The notes: generated from the letters alone by a model not told the origin. A stretch of 64,000 nucleotides of DNA from Purpureocillium takamizusanense (GCF_022605165.1 NC_063070.1:62001-126000), one strand, 5' to 3'. Numbered from the stretch's first letter, positions 25,417 through 36,100 are shown. Program-made: numbers and translations.

Positions 25417-26202
25417 TTAGGACATGGCAACGCCGAAGATAGCGACGCCGGCGGCGAGCGCGACGGTGATGAGGGCCGAGTCGACGCCGGCGGCGGCACC
25501 CTTATTGCCCGCGCTCACGACGGGAGCGGTAGAGCTGGCCGCCGGGCTGGAAGACGTGGGGCTGCCGCCCGGGGCGCCGGGGGCTCCATCCTTGGAGCCG
25601 GAGGAGGTGGTAGCGGGAGCACCGGGGGCGCCGGCGTTTCCGCCCTTGGAGACGGTGGTGCTAGCCGGGGCACCGTCGTTTCCGCTCTTGGAGACGGAAG
25701 TGCTGGCCGGGGCACCGGGGGAGCCAGGGGCACCGTCGTTTCCGCTCTTGGAGACGGAAGTGCTGGCCGGGGCGCCGGGCTGGCCATCCTGACCACCTGT
25801 ACCGCCAGGGGCGCCTGGGTTGCCATCCTTGCCGCCGGTACCGCCAGGGGCGCCGGGCTGGCCATCCTTGCCGCCGGTACCACCAGGGGCGCCGGGCTGG
25901 CCATCTTTGCCGCCGGTACCGCCAGGGGCGCCGTCGCTGCCGTTGCCACCAGCGCCGCCGGGGGCGCCATTGCTGCCCTGACCACCGGCGGCGCCCGGAG
26001 CGCCGTCCCTAGCGTCAAAAGTGCGGCCGACCGGGCCTAGTCTTCCACCTGCGATGAAGGCGGTGGGCGAGGGCGAGCTCTTGGCCGCCACCGAGGTCAA
26101 GGTGGCGGGTGTGTCGCGGACGTTGTTGCCCTGCTCCGCGGTGACGGCGCTGAGGAGCATGAGCGTCACGGCGAGGGAGTTGCTGAGCTTTGGGGCGACC
26201 AT
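25417..26202 (-). CDS. GPI-anchored collagen-like surface protein
   Basis: A single-exon 261-aa protein. Residues 1-22 are a signal peptide (hydrophobic core LAVTLMLLSAV). From residue 67 there are 11 uninterrupted Gly-X-Y triplets, rich in GAP and GGT. A 13-residue unit GAPGGTGGKDGQP is then repeated four times (91-142), with a single Asp breaking the Gly-X-Y phase in each copy. A second, Ser/Thr-rich repeat (GAPASTSVSKSGND) follows to about 190. A Ser/Pro/Thr stalk leads to a hydrophobic C-terminus (SALITVALAAGVAIFGVA) preceded by small residues, a GPI-attachment pattern. The architecture resembles known fungal collagen-like cell-surface proteins such as Metarhizium MCL1, described as an anti-adhesive coat in insect blood. 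Whether this one is an orthologue is unknown. It stands alone, with no gene for about 5 kb on its upstream side. Confidence 0.85.
   Translation of the reverse strand: MVAPKLSNSLAVTLMLLSAVTAEQGNNVRDTPATLTSVAAKSSPSPTAFIAGGRLGPVGRTFDARDGAPGAAGGQGSNGAPGGAGGNGSDGAPGGTGGKDGQPGAPGGTGGKDGQPGAPGGTGGKDGNPGAPGGTGGQDGQPGAPASTSVSKSGNDGAPGSPGAPASTSVSKSGNDGAPASTTVSKGGNAGAPGAPATTSSGSKDGAPGAPGGSPTSSSPAASSTAPVVSAGNKGAAAGVDSALITVALAAGVAIFGVAMS
25678..25773 (-). repeat. 60-bp-period duplicated segment in the collagen-like gene
   Basis: The 36-nt segment at 25678-25713 is repeated without visible change at 25738-25773. It encodes the ASTSVSKSGND part of the stalk. A third, diverged copy follows at about 25636-25671. 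Confidence 0.8.
25777..25932 (-). repeat. four 39-bp tandem repeats in the collagen-like gene
   Basis: Four consecutive 39-nt units encode GAPGGTGGKDGQP or close variants (Asn for Gln in copy 3, Gln for Lys in copy 4). The units differ by only a few bases, so copy number is likely to vary by slippage or unequal crossing-over. Confidence 0.85.
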
Positions 26203-26445
26203 GTTGGGCTAGAGATGTATATGTCTGTGTATGTGTGCGTGTGTGTCTGTGTGTATGCGACTCGACGTGTTACAAAAGTGGCGCGCTGCGTGGCGGTTAG
26301 TATGGCGACTGTGTATAAGACTGAGCAGCAGAGCGCCTTACAGGAGAATGCGTCTAGGCTGTCCAGGTCTTGGCTCTTGTGTTGAGTGTATCTTAGATGA
26401 ACGTATACTGGAGACATGTTGTCGAGTCGGCGGGAATGTCGTCGG

Positions 26446-26455
26446 CTTTTATATA
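26446..26455 (-). promoter_or_regulatory. TATA box of the collagen-like gene
   Basis: On the minus strand this reads TATATAAAAG, a near-perfect TATA consensus, 244 bp upstream of the collagen-like start codon. Strong TATA boxes in fungi often mark highly expressed or condition-specific genes. Confidence 0.6.
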
Positions 26456-27023
26456 TTTCAACGACACAACCAAGCATGGGCTTCTCTTGGCAGTGACTTA
26501 CTCGTTACCTGCCCCTGTCGTTGCCGTTGCCATCGTAGCTGGCTACCTGCAAACGAGCATAGCACACCATCGTAGGAATGCCACGGGGCCGCCGACATAT
26601 GAGGACAGGATATCGGTCAGGCCCCGAACCCGTCCGAGAGACGTGCTTGTCAACTCCTCGCGCAGCAGAAAGTGAAGAGAAGAGGTGAAAAACAAAATCT
26701 GTACGAAGTACAGGAAAAAAAAGGCAAAAAGGAGGGCCGAAACGACACTTTGCACAGACCTGGACATAGCCGCAACCGGTTCCATCCTCGTCGCCTCCAA
26801 TTCCATCATGCCGCTGGTCCTCCACTTCGACCGCGGCCAGCGCACATACGTATCGTACGTAGTGGCAACGTCGCCGCGTTAGGTCTCGTGGCTGTACCGC
26901 CCGCCTGGCCTCCGTCTTGGCGTCGCGGCTTTGCGCGGCGGCTCTTGATGTGCTGTGCGGTCGGCTCTCGGGGCCGCCTCCCACTGGGCGGGCGTGCTTG
27001 GAGGGGACTTGTCAACTTGAGGG

Positions 27024-27064
27024 GGATGGATGGATGGATGGATGGATGGATGGATGGATGGATG
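27024..27064 (+). repeat. (GGAT) tetranucleotide repeat
   Basis: About ten GGAT units in a row in non-coding DNA. Confidence 0.88.
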
Positions 27065-28049
27065 ACTGGATGGGTGGGTGGGGTCGCTGGTTTGTGTGAA
27101 AACGTAATTGTATCTGGGGGTTGCATCAAGAGGACGCGTATGTATTGCGCTGAAGAAGCCCTGCCGTTTATGCGACGACTCTTTATATGTACCCTGATTG
27201 CCCGGATACCTCGAATGAAGCAATCTACCGTACAATGCGCCAAGCAGACCACGTATCCCTTGGATTGATAGACTTCCAATAATGTCGACATGCGGACGAC
27301 ATGGCGTGACTTGTCGGTATGATCTCGAGGGTGTCCCTTGGACTGCCCTTTTGGTTAGGTCGAGACACAGCAGCTTGAGGTGGCGTGGTGGCTATACCGG
27401 TGTAGTAGCAGGACAGGTTAAGGTTGTTGTTTGACATATCCGATGTTTTATGTACCGCCTGCGGGTCAACTGACTCGTCTACATGTATGCGCGCAACCTG
27501 CTCGTACCTCGTACACCAATAACCCTCATGTCTAGTATGTACATGGTAGGACAGCGACCCCTTTTCACGTTGTGAGGCATGCCACCAAACCTTACGGGGG
27601 GCCTGGGAATAAAGTTCATGGGCCGCATTGCCTCATGCAGATATGACCGTCGCTACCGCAGGGATGGACTGCTTCATGTTTCTCTTGCATCGTCCCTTTC
27701 CATCGGCGGACATGCGAATGGCTTCGTCGGCCGCAACTGAGCTTTTTCAAATCATGCCGGTCCGGGAGGTTCCAGTCGGCGAGGAGGAGGTGCACGCGAG
27801 AGGGGGCGAGGCGGAGCAATGCCCACTGTGCCGCGATGCCGTGCGTGTGGTCTGACGGTAGCCATGGCGGTGGTGGTAGTGCTGCTGCTACCATGCTGAA
27901 AGCATCGACGAATTCCCAATGGAGACTGCGCGGCGACGAAAAGGCCGATGTGAAGATCCCGCTGTGGATGCGGATGCTGTGCTCGGGCAAGAACCCTCAG
28001 ACACGGATTCGGAATCGGAACGAACTCGTGTGTGCACCGGCAACGCTGA

Positions 28050-28071
28050 GTACGAAGTAACTACTTCGTAC
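28050..28071. repeat. perfect 10-bp inverted repeat
   Basis: GTACGAAGTA and its reverse complement TACTTCGTAC are separated by 2 bp. The 9-bp core is the same word found at several other intergenic sites in the window. Confidence 0.8.
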
Positions 28072-29924
28072 ATGGCATGTATTGATATCGTATCCGCTAC
28101 CGAGTGCGCTGCCTGCCTCTTGGATTCATACGAATCCGGGTTTTCGCCTCATGGAAATTTCAATGGGTCCCGCCCTGGGTGCGGGCGAGCGCCTGCTTTC
28201 TCTAAACTCGACGTCTATGTAGAATTCTCTTTGTCCCCAATCTATGCTTTTCCCAGGAGTCACATACAGCCTTGCAGTACAAGTTGCGCTCCGGTCAGGT
28301 GCGCGTAGATTCAATACTTCGATGAGAGGGACCCCGATGAGTGGAAGCTGAGATCAAATTCCATCCATGTATATGAAGGTGTGGTGTCAAAAGTGTCGTC
28401 TCCCGGCATAACGAAGAGTGAAGTCCGAACTCCGTCCATATATATCAGACTATTTCTAGACGCGTCCTCTCGGGGCCCACCAATGTCCGAGTCTTGTTTA
28501 AGTCACTTTAATGTTGCTTCATTGTATCCCGGGACTGCACCGCCTTGTGCCCGGGCCGACCGTCTCTCTCTCTCTTCACTGGCTCTGAATCAGATATAGC
28601 GGTCTTTGGGCCCCCACGGCGGCGTGGGTATGGAATTGATCCCTCTTTCTTCGTGTTCATCACTGAGGATAACATGAAACATAGACACTGCCTCAATCCG
28701 GGAGCGGGAATGCCGTCCGTGTGGCCCTCGGCTGAACGGTCGTCTCATCCGGACACTCAAACACCATCGTCTTATTCCCACGATCGCGTACGAATCAAAA
28801 GTTCTTTCTTCGGTCCCATGAGTCGAACAACACACTATCCGGACTCTGCCGCGAATGTCAAGTAAAAGGGGCTTGCCACATATCTTCAATATCACGCGCG
28901 GAGCACGGCTCCTGATCGCCGCACCATACTGTCTACAGGCCGTATCACGGACCCCTTTCAGCTGTCAAAATTAATTACCGCAGCCATCGCTATCATGAGC
29001 ACGGCTTCATCTGCTGGGTGCCAAGTTCTGTCGACGCCTGCCCGGGTTGCTCAGTTGTTCCTCATATCCGTGCCTGCCGGCATCCGATGAGTGTACTGTG
29101 CTATTAATACTGTAAATTGTATCGCTCTGGCGAAAAAAAAAAAGAGCCTCGCCAAAGCGTACATGCGAGTGCATTCTCATGGCATTGTCCTATACTACTC
29201 CTTACAATTCATAAGTTAGAAAACGGACTTCGTTGAGGCTGCACAGCGTCGCAAGATCAAGTGGGTCGAGCGAGTGCGGCTAGGCCAATGGGGAGAAGAG
29301 AGATCGATGTGTTACGCGTGACGGCCTGTTGCTATCCTTCGCCATACGTATAGTATACGTTTCGTATTCAACTTGATACGAATTCGAATGCTAAAAGACC
29401 TTATAGGCCTGGACGAAGGTAGCCTACGGCGAAACCCTATGCCGAAATATTGGCTGCTATACGCCATGTCAGACATGTAAGTTTACCAGAAGTCCATAGT
29501 TATTGGCGTGTACTAACTGAGCGGCCCCGGCAAGCTGGATGAACTATGAGGTATCATGTAATTTTATAACAGGAGGAGCCTTCGTTATGCACAAGAACTC
29601 ATGAGCGCAGTTTCCTGCTTCTCCCACAGCCCATGTTTGCATAGCTTGTCCGAGGCAACTGAATTACGTCCTGTACGCCGGCGCACAACGGGCTGCGGTG
29701 GTCGGTGCGTGTCAGCCGAGGCATCTTCACTAAAGCCGCAGGACGAGCGACGTGTTGACTTGCTGCCGTTCTCAGACTTGGGAAAGGAGGATATACACAG
29801 GTAATACAGTGTCCGGCATACAATCACCGGGCATACTAGCCAGGCGTTTGGTCAGAGTTGACGGTGATGAAGACGCCGTCCTTCACCAGTCACGCTAGAA
29901 AATGGCTGAGATGCGCCGCGGTAA

Positions 29925-30430
29925 CGGTTCGTTAGAGTAAGTTCTCGAATAGTACTTCGTCTTAGAGAAGCTCCTTAATTAACGGATACTAAACGTTCCT
30001 TACTCTAGTCACCGCCTAGCGTATATCTATTATTACTAGTATTTAGGTTTATTAGTGCTCTATTACGTCAATTGAGCGAAAAAGGTATACCGGTACGCTA
30101 GTGTCTAAGTTATGACGTCTTTTATACTATAATATATCCGTGAATAACTTCTATAACTTAATACGCGGTTTACGAATCATCACGAAAGTAACCAACTTAT
30201 AAAGTAATAGTTAAGCTACCCTTATTAACTGCCCGGCTATCCTATTATTATTTAATATCCCGCTTACCTATTATATTAGTTTACCCGAACGATTTATTGA
30301 TTTCTGCTAACGGTAGAAGAGATAACCTTAATTAGCTAAAATATATACTAGCTACGTAACAAATACTGAGAGGCTATAGCCGGCTCTAAGTCGCAAACCC
30401 TTAACGTTCTACCTGTAAGTGTTTTAGGAG
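29925..30430. repeat. TA-rich island, probable RIP-mutated repeat relic
   Basis: About 500 bp with dense TA dinucleotides, no open frame and few CA/TG dinucleotides, while CG dinucleotides survive. That bias is the signature left by repeat-induced point mutation, which turns CpA into TpA in duplicated DNA. The source element cannot be identified. Confidence 0.55.
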
Positions 30431-31210
30431 CAGCATAAGAATTTTGCAAGCATCTATTCTCGGCCCAGTAATGGACGCCGCAAGGTCCGAATTGCGGTCC
30501 TAGCGCGAAAAGTGATTAGGTCAGGCAGTCTATTGGCTCTATCATTGAACGAAGAAGAAAAGCTCCATGTCGCTCTTGCAGGATGCCCTTGCAAGTTTGC
30601 TTTCATCTATGCACGGGGCTCGGCAAATATCACGGCACTCACAGTCCCCGTCAAGACGATATTTTATACACCGAGCCGGTAGTACGCACAAGCTGCTCGG
30701 CTAGAGAAGTAACATGAAGTAGCTTTACTCAATACAGCGGCGACTAGCCCGGCGCATACCATACATACACGGCAAGGAACCCGTACATGTACTGCTCGAG
30801 GGCAGTGACTTAGATGACTTGAAATATACATCCGGCGGGGAGATGCTACACCTATGTGCTCTTCAGGGACTGGACATTTTGTGGCAGCTCTGAGCGAGGT
30901 TTGTGGCATGAACGTCTGCCTTGACCACATAGGGAACCCTACAGTGGCTAACAATTGGGACCCCTGCTTTAATCCTGCAGGCCTAGCAAACTTGTTGCTA
31001 TGTCACGGACATGTCACACTTTACAAGTGCTAGCACGTAGGCGGCTACCGGTGCAAATAAAAGGCAGGAATTCCCCGGGCTCTGTGCCAGCATTTTTCTG
31101 TGGAATGAAACCAACAACTGCCTGATCTTTGTTGCAGCACTCAGGAGCAGGTACGCACTCGTGTACTTGCCAAGTACATCTTGTCCAGGAACTTACACAT
31201 CAACGTCTCG

Positions 31211-32642
31211 ATGCCCATACACGCCCACACACCCAAGATGACACCCCAAGGTGGGGAACAAGTCGAGATCAAGGTCGAAGACGTAACGGACCCATCGCAT
31301 TCCATCGGACCACTTCAGAATCAGCTGGAGCGCAGTTGCCTGGGTCGGGCCGACGATAAGGCCACGGAATTTCGAGAACTATATCACGAGGTCTTGCGGG
31401 TTAGGGAACTGGCACTGTACGTCGTCGGCGGCAAGGGCCGGGAGCAGGCGCAGCGGCTCGCGGCAGTATTGCTGGGTTCCGACTACCCCCATGCAAGAGC
31501 CGGAAACGCCGAGTCCGCCTCGGGCGTCCCAGGGGAAAGAGAATGGCCTGACAAGGCACCGAAGAACCCTGCCTCCCTGGAGGAGGAGCTCCGTCGACTT
31601 CGTGACCGATGCCGAGAGACCGTTATAATGCAGCACAACAGCTGTGGTCTCCTAGGTCGCCAGAGTTTCAAGGGCGACGCACACCATGGCGAAGAGGCCG
31701 CCGCGGCCCCTCCGTACGTCTTGCCGCCACGGGATCTTGACGCTCTGTGCGGGCGGCACCGGGGACTGGCGGCCATTTTGCCCCTACGGAACAGCAGCCC
31801 CCCGTTCCAGGCGAAACGTGAGTTCCTGGAAGAAGAGGCAAAGTGGCTGGCCAACGCAAGTAGCGTGGCAAGGCTGTGCAGGATGGGGACGGTCATTCTC
31901 GACTCCGTCACATACGGCATCGGCCCAAGGCTGACCGAGCTGCGGGCGATCAAGGCCGGCAAAATGCTTGACAAGTGCAGCTGTGCTGATGCCCCCAGCC
32001 CGTCGCCGGGACACCTCGCAGCACGGGGCGGCGACGAAGGGTGCCTTGCTGCGGTTGACATGAGCTCTGACAAGGATGGCGGCCGTGGCAAGGGCAAAAT
32101 GTCTACGACGTCGACCACGGGCGAGCTCGTACAGGCGTTCATCAAGCAGGAGGACAGAGATATTCCCGACGAGCACCATGGAATCCAGCTTCCTGCAGCC
32201 GCCGAGGATGTGGGCAACGGCGGCAGCGGCAGCAACGGCGGCCCCGGTGCAAACAACGGCGCCGGAGCTGTCTCTGGGTCCCAGACTGCAGGGCGGCGCC
32301 GCCGCTCTGGGGCCTCGAGACGTGCACATCGCCGCGAAAGGCAAAGAACGAGCCGAGGACTATTCAGAGGTCCATGTGGCGGCTTCCAGCGAGCAAGATG
32401 CAGCGACGTCTCACAAAACCGATCCGGAAGTGGTGTGCCTCTTCCGGGAAGTGCTCGACACGTTTGTCGACGGTGGGCCCCTTGGCGACATGATGCCCCC
32501 CTGGGTTCTGCAACGACAAGCGACGGTCGAGACTCTGGACCGGAAGGTGGATTCAAAGCTCTGGCCATGGGGCTCATTTTGGCTCAAATGCGGGGGAATC
32601 TTCGTGAATGAGGAAGACTTGTCATGTAAGGGAAGACGATGA
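31211..32642 (+). CDS. orphan protein with a reading-frame switch (unannotated intron or frameshift)
   Basis: I do not recognise this gene. The first frame runs from an ATG at 31211 and looks coding to about 32210, with helical segments rich in Leu, Arg and Glu (EFRELYHEVLRVRELALYV, LEEELRRLRDRC). After that it becomes Arg-rich noise. A second frame (codon starts at multiples of 3) then looks coding to the stop at 32642, with EVVCLFREVLDTFVDGG and a Trp-rich end. A GT..AG intron at 32210..32291 would join the two into 449 aa, but its donor GTGGGC is weak and no good branch site is visible. A frameshift mutation or sequence error is the alternative. A sumoylation-like IKQED and an IKVED motif are present. 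A TATA-like AAATAAAAGG lies about 155 bp upstream. Confidence 0.42.
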
Positions 32643-34004
32643 TGGCCTAGCGACAAAAGTCTCTGCTCTTCTCCGTTGAGAGAAGCCACAACAAGCTCGA
32701 CGGTTAGACAGGCTCGGCGGGCATTGGCCACGCCCGTACAGGAAGCACGTTTCCCCTCCTTGTTTCTCTGGGGTAACGTACGCATACTACAGTAGCTTAG
32801 GATCGGTAGTAGTTAGTGAGAGATGGCTTGGCAACTTGCATGGAGCGCTTAGATTAACGGCGATCCATGTCCGAAAATGTCGGATAACCCGAACTCCCCG
32901 CCACTTCCCAAGGTAGCATCCCGACTGGAACTTCTTGACGGGCTTGGCCATCCATTCGTTGACGGTCGAGTGAATCGGTGAGGATGCACACGGTGCGACC
33001 TTGATTCAATCAGTGTTAAGAAGACGAGCCATTCGGGGAGAAATTACTGTCGACTTTCCGAGTTCTGTATCAGACGGGGAGCGGAGAACAAGGGTAATGA
33101 GGTTGCATCCCGTCGTCCGGGAAGAGCCATGACAACCGCCTCTTGCCCCGCTGTATGTGAAGAGCCAGAACCAAGGACATGTTACTAGTACCTGGAAAGC
33201 GGTCCGAGAGTGCCGAGGGAGCACGGTGTGGCCAGGCCAAGTATTGACCGCATCGCTTGCAAGAAGGCACTTGTTGTTTCTCGTTGCGCCGGCATCCATG
33301 TCTGCTCCCCCTTGATCCTGACTGCCAACCATGTGGGATGTGGAGTCGGGAGGCGGGCAACCCGGGGGAAGGGGGAAGGCTTGGAAGCATGCCGTGCCGT
33401 GATTCAGTGCATAACAGCTCAGGACTTGCCCGATATGGGAAATGACCACGACGAGGGACGTACGTACGTGAACGCCTCCGCTATCTGCTGGTGTCATTGA
33501 ACCGCCCATGCCTCTACGAACCGGGGAACGCGCGGGGAGAATGATGACAACCAAGCGGCCCACCCCCATGATGGTTGCAATTCCCCCCCCCCCCCCTCCT
33601 CTCGGCCTGGGGTGTTTCTGTGCCCCGCCATCTCCATCGAATCTTGTGGCACGCGGGGCGACCCTGGTCCCTGAATCTGGCGGGAGGGCAAAATGCTGGT
33701 AAAATGTAACCAAAAAAAAAGTTGGCCGCCGACGTCTGTAAGTCAGCCTGCCGTCATGCCGGGTCAACCGACCGTCCTGGTCCTGCCGATCACGACATGG
33801 ACGGGCGCAAGGATAAGCCTGATGCTACGTACGTATATCCAGGTCTCGCCATGAATACTTTTGTAGACGCCAAGTCGTCAGTCTAGACGTCTGGTGCCCT
33901 GTGTTGTGATTCCACTTTGCCGGCCTTGTTCTGGTCCATCTGTCTCTTTCCCCCACAACGGGTGGCCCCCCTTTTCCACATACTTTTCCACAGATTCACC
34001 CACA
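32643..34004. other. intergenic region upstream of the serine hydrolase
   Basis: About 1.36 kb. A 253-codon minus-strand frame at 33006-33767 has no recognisable domain and looks like chance. A 13-base C homopolymer lies near 33585. The last about 100 bp are CT/CA-rich leader sequence for the gene at 34005. Confidence 0.55.
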
Positions 34005-35378
34005 ATGAGGACCGGCCTCGGTTCTGTCGTCGTGGCCCTTGCGGCAGCAGCGGCGACGGGCGTCGTCTCACCAACGCTCGCCCTTGCCGACGATGGCCTC
34101 ACGTTCGGCGGCGGCAGCGGCCACGACGACGTGCTCCGCCCGGGGTCGCCCGAATCGGTGGGCATGCGCTCGCGGCCGCTCCGCGACATGGTGGCCAACC
34201 TGACGCGCTTCACCGAGACGCGCAACTGGACGTCGCACTCGTACAACCAGGTGGTGCCCATCGAGCCGGGCGGCGTGGTGCTCGTGGCGCGCCGGGGCGT
34301 CGTCGTGAGCCACTTCGCCTTTGGCAAGAGCAGCCTCTGGGCGAGCGTCAACGGGACGCACGGCGAGCTGCTGCCGCGGCACGAGCAAGAGGACGCGAGC
34401 GTCGACACCATCTACGACATGGCCAGCCTGACCAAGATGTTCACGACGGTGGCAGTCCTGCGGTGCCTCGACCGCGGCCAGGTGGGCGACCTCAACGACA
34501 CCGTCGCCCGCTACCTGCCCGGGTTCGCGGCCAACGGCAAGCACGAGGTGACGCTGCTGCAGCTGCTGACGCACACGAGCGGCTTGCAGGCGGACCCTTC
34601 GCCGGGCCTGGCCGACGCGTCGACGTACCCGACACACCAGGCCAAGGTGGACGCCATCCTGGGCCAGAAGCTGGTGAGCGAGCCCGGCACGGCGTACCTC
34701 TACTCGGACCTCAACTTCATGACGCTCATGCTCGTCGTGGAGGCGGCGGGCGGCAAGAAGCTCGACGCGGCCATTGGCGACTTCACGTCGCAGCTGGGCA
34801 TGCGGCACACCTTCTTCAACCGCGGCAACGTCGAGGGCGCCGCGTTCCCCTTTTACCGCTCCATGGCGCCGCAGGAGTTCCAGACGGCCGTCGAGGGCGA
34901 CGGTCCGTCCATCCCCAAGCGCCCTCAGCCCGTGCGCGGGACCGTCCACGACGAGAACGCCTGGGCGCTCGACGGCGTGTCGGGCCACGCGGGCCTCTTC
35001 TCGACGGCCGCCGACACGGCGCGCCTCTGCCAGATGCTGCTCAACAACGGCACCTACGGCGGGCGCCGCGTGCTCTCGCGCCGGGCCGTGGACCTCGTCT
35101 TCACCAACTTGCTCGGCTACCTGGGCGAGGACCACGGCGTCGGCTTCGAGCTCAACCAGTACTACACGGCCGGGCCCATGGCCAACATGCTCGCCGCCAG
35201 CCACACGGGCTTCACGGGCACCTCGCTCGTCGTCGACCGCGCCTCGGGCACGCTGTTTGTGCACCTCGCCAACCGCGTCCACCCGTCGCGCGGCTGGGCG
35301 AGCAACAACATTGTGCGCGAGACGCTGGGCGCGTGGGTGGCTACGTCTCTGGGGAGGGACGTCGAGTTTCCGCTGTGA
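34005..35378 (+). CDS. secreted class-C beta-lactamase-fold serine hydrolase, bacterial YbbE/AmiE-like
   Basis: A single-exon 457-aa protein with an N-terminal signal peptide (hydrophobic core VVVALAAAAATGVV). It has the serine beta-lactamase/PBP catalytic set: S141-L-T-K144, the Tyr motif Y233-S-D and a KTG-box equivalent H400-T-G. The stretch VHDENAWALDGVSGHAGLFS (314-333) and LLTHTSGL (187-194) place it with bacterial serine hydrolases found next to, or fused to, NagZ-type GH3 enzymes, whose Bacillus member acts as an N-acetylmuramyl-L-alanine amidase. It probably works outside the cell on a peptide, amide or ester bond. It should not be read as antibiotic resistance. Neighbour: a GH3 gene on the same strand 1.1 kb downstream. 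The lack of introns and high GC fit, but do not prove, horizontal origin. An alternative is an esterase/transesterase of the same fold. Confidence 0.88.
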   Translation: MRTGLGSVVVALAAAAATGVVSPTLALADDGLTFGGGSGHDDVLRPGSPESVGMRSRPLRDMVANLTRFTETRNWTSHSYNQVVPIEPGGVVLVARRGVVVSHFAFGKSSLWASVNGTHGELLPRHEQEDASVDTIYDMASLTKMFTTVAVLRCLDRGQVGDLNDTVARYLPGFAANGKHEVTLLQLLTHTSGLQADPSPGLADASTYPTHQAKVDAILGQKLVSEPGTAYLYSDLNFMTLMLVVEAAGGKKLDAAIGDFTSQLGMRHTFFNRGNVEGAAFPFYRSMAPQEFQTAVEGDGPSIPKRPQPVRGTVHDENAWALDGVSGHAGLFSTAADTARLCQMLLNNGTYGGRRVLSRRAVDLVFTNLLGYLGEDHGVGFELNQYYTAGPMANMLAASHTGFTGTSLVVDRASGTLFVHLANRVHPSRGWASNNIVRETLGAWVATSLGRDVEFPL

Positions 35379-35509
35379 TGAGGGTGATGATGATGCTGTT
35401 GTTGTTGAGACTCCATCGTATATGTGGACACAAACAAACACCCAAGTCATCAAAAATGATTGGCATCAGCCGCAATGGTACATGATTCGCGGTTGTAAAT
35501 ACTATTCTA

Positions 35510-35515
35510 AATAAA
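35510..35515 (+). terminator. AATAAA polyadenylation signal
   Basis: AATAAA lies 132 bp after the stop codon of the serine hydrolase in an AT-rich 3' region, a plausible poly(A) signal. Confidence 0.4.
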
Positions 35516-36100
35516 TAGAACCATGAATGAGGCTGAATCAAGTCGTGTCGTGCCTTGCGCTAAATCCACGGGGCCAGACCAAGACAAGATGAAAATGCCC
35601 TCCAGTCCGTTCCCCCTACTACTAGAAGCAGCTTCCCTGGCGGCATTAATCACCATGACCCCATTGATCGGCAGTCATCCTGCTCCGACACAAATCCCGA
35701 TCCCTCGCCCCCAACCAGCCACACTTGCAGAGCTTCCCAACTCCCCCTCCCGGGCGCCCGTGGCCTGACTTTCCCCCGCTTATCATCACGGCCTGCCCTT
35801 GCTGCCCCAGACGGCGATAAACCACCGCCCGGCCCGCAAGTCCCACTCGCCACGTCCAAAACGACCACAAGCTTGTTTGCTCGACGTCTTGATTCCCCAG
35901 TCAGGGGGTATCCCTGCGCCCGCGCCAGTTCGTCCTCATCAGCCTATACTAAGTTAGTCCGCGGTCCCTCTCGTCCGGCCGCACAGCTTGGAATCTTGGT
36001 GTCCCCCCTCTCCCCAAGCAGGAGAGAAGCACAGCGGAGACTCCGGCAAGCGTACCGACGGGGCAGGCCATACATACACTGCCAATGCCAGCTAGGAGTG

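Larger units (their letters stand above)
26203..31210. other. 5-kb gene-poor region with TA-rich island
   Basis: The left end is the promoter of the collagen-like gene. A GGAT microsatellite lies at 27024-27064. From about 28100 to 31000 the sequence holds short broken frames and becomes AT-rich, most strongly at 29925-30430. This looks like degraded repeat DNA. No transposase or reverse-transcriptase motif could be read with confidence. An AAATAAAAGG element at 31055 may serve the gene at 31211. Confidence 0.6.

Noticed and set aside
25312..26040. 242-codon plus-strand frame over the collagen-like gene
   Set aside because: Its Gly/Ala repeats mirror the collagen-like repeats. It lacks a signal peptide and any domain, and the minus strand has signal peptide, repeats and GPI tail in order.
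30440..30620. Possible transposase helix-turn-helix fragment
   Set aside because: A short stretch looked vaguely like a CENP-B/pogo DNA-binding region, but it is interrupted and too degraded to support a call.
33006..33767. 253-codon minus-strand frame
   Set aside because: No domain, irregular composition, and it includes a Gly run from a C homopolymer; most likely chance.
34005..35378. Reading the serine hydrolase as an antibiotic-resistance beta-lactamase
   Set aside because: The fold is shared by esterases, peptidases and amidases. The VHDENA..GHAGLFS signature and the GH3 neighbour point to a cell-wall-related or other hydrolase.
34068..35453. 461-codon open frame antisense to the serine hydrolase
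   Set aside because: Very GC-rich coding DNA leaves antisense frames open. The product is a Val/Ala/Arg/His-rich mirror with no domain, while the sense frame has a full catalytic set.
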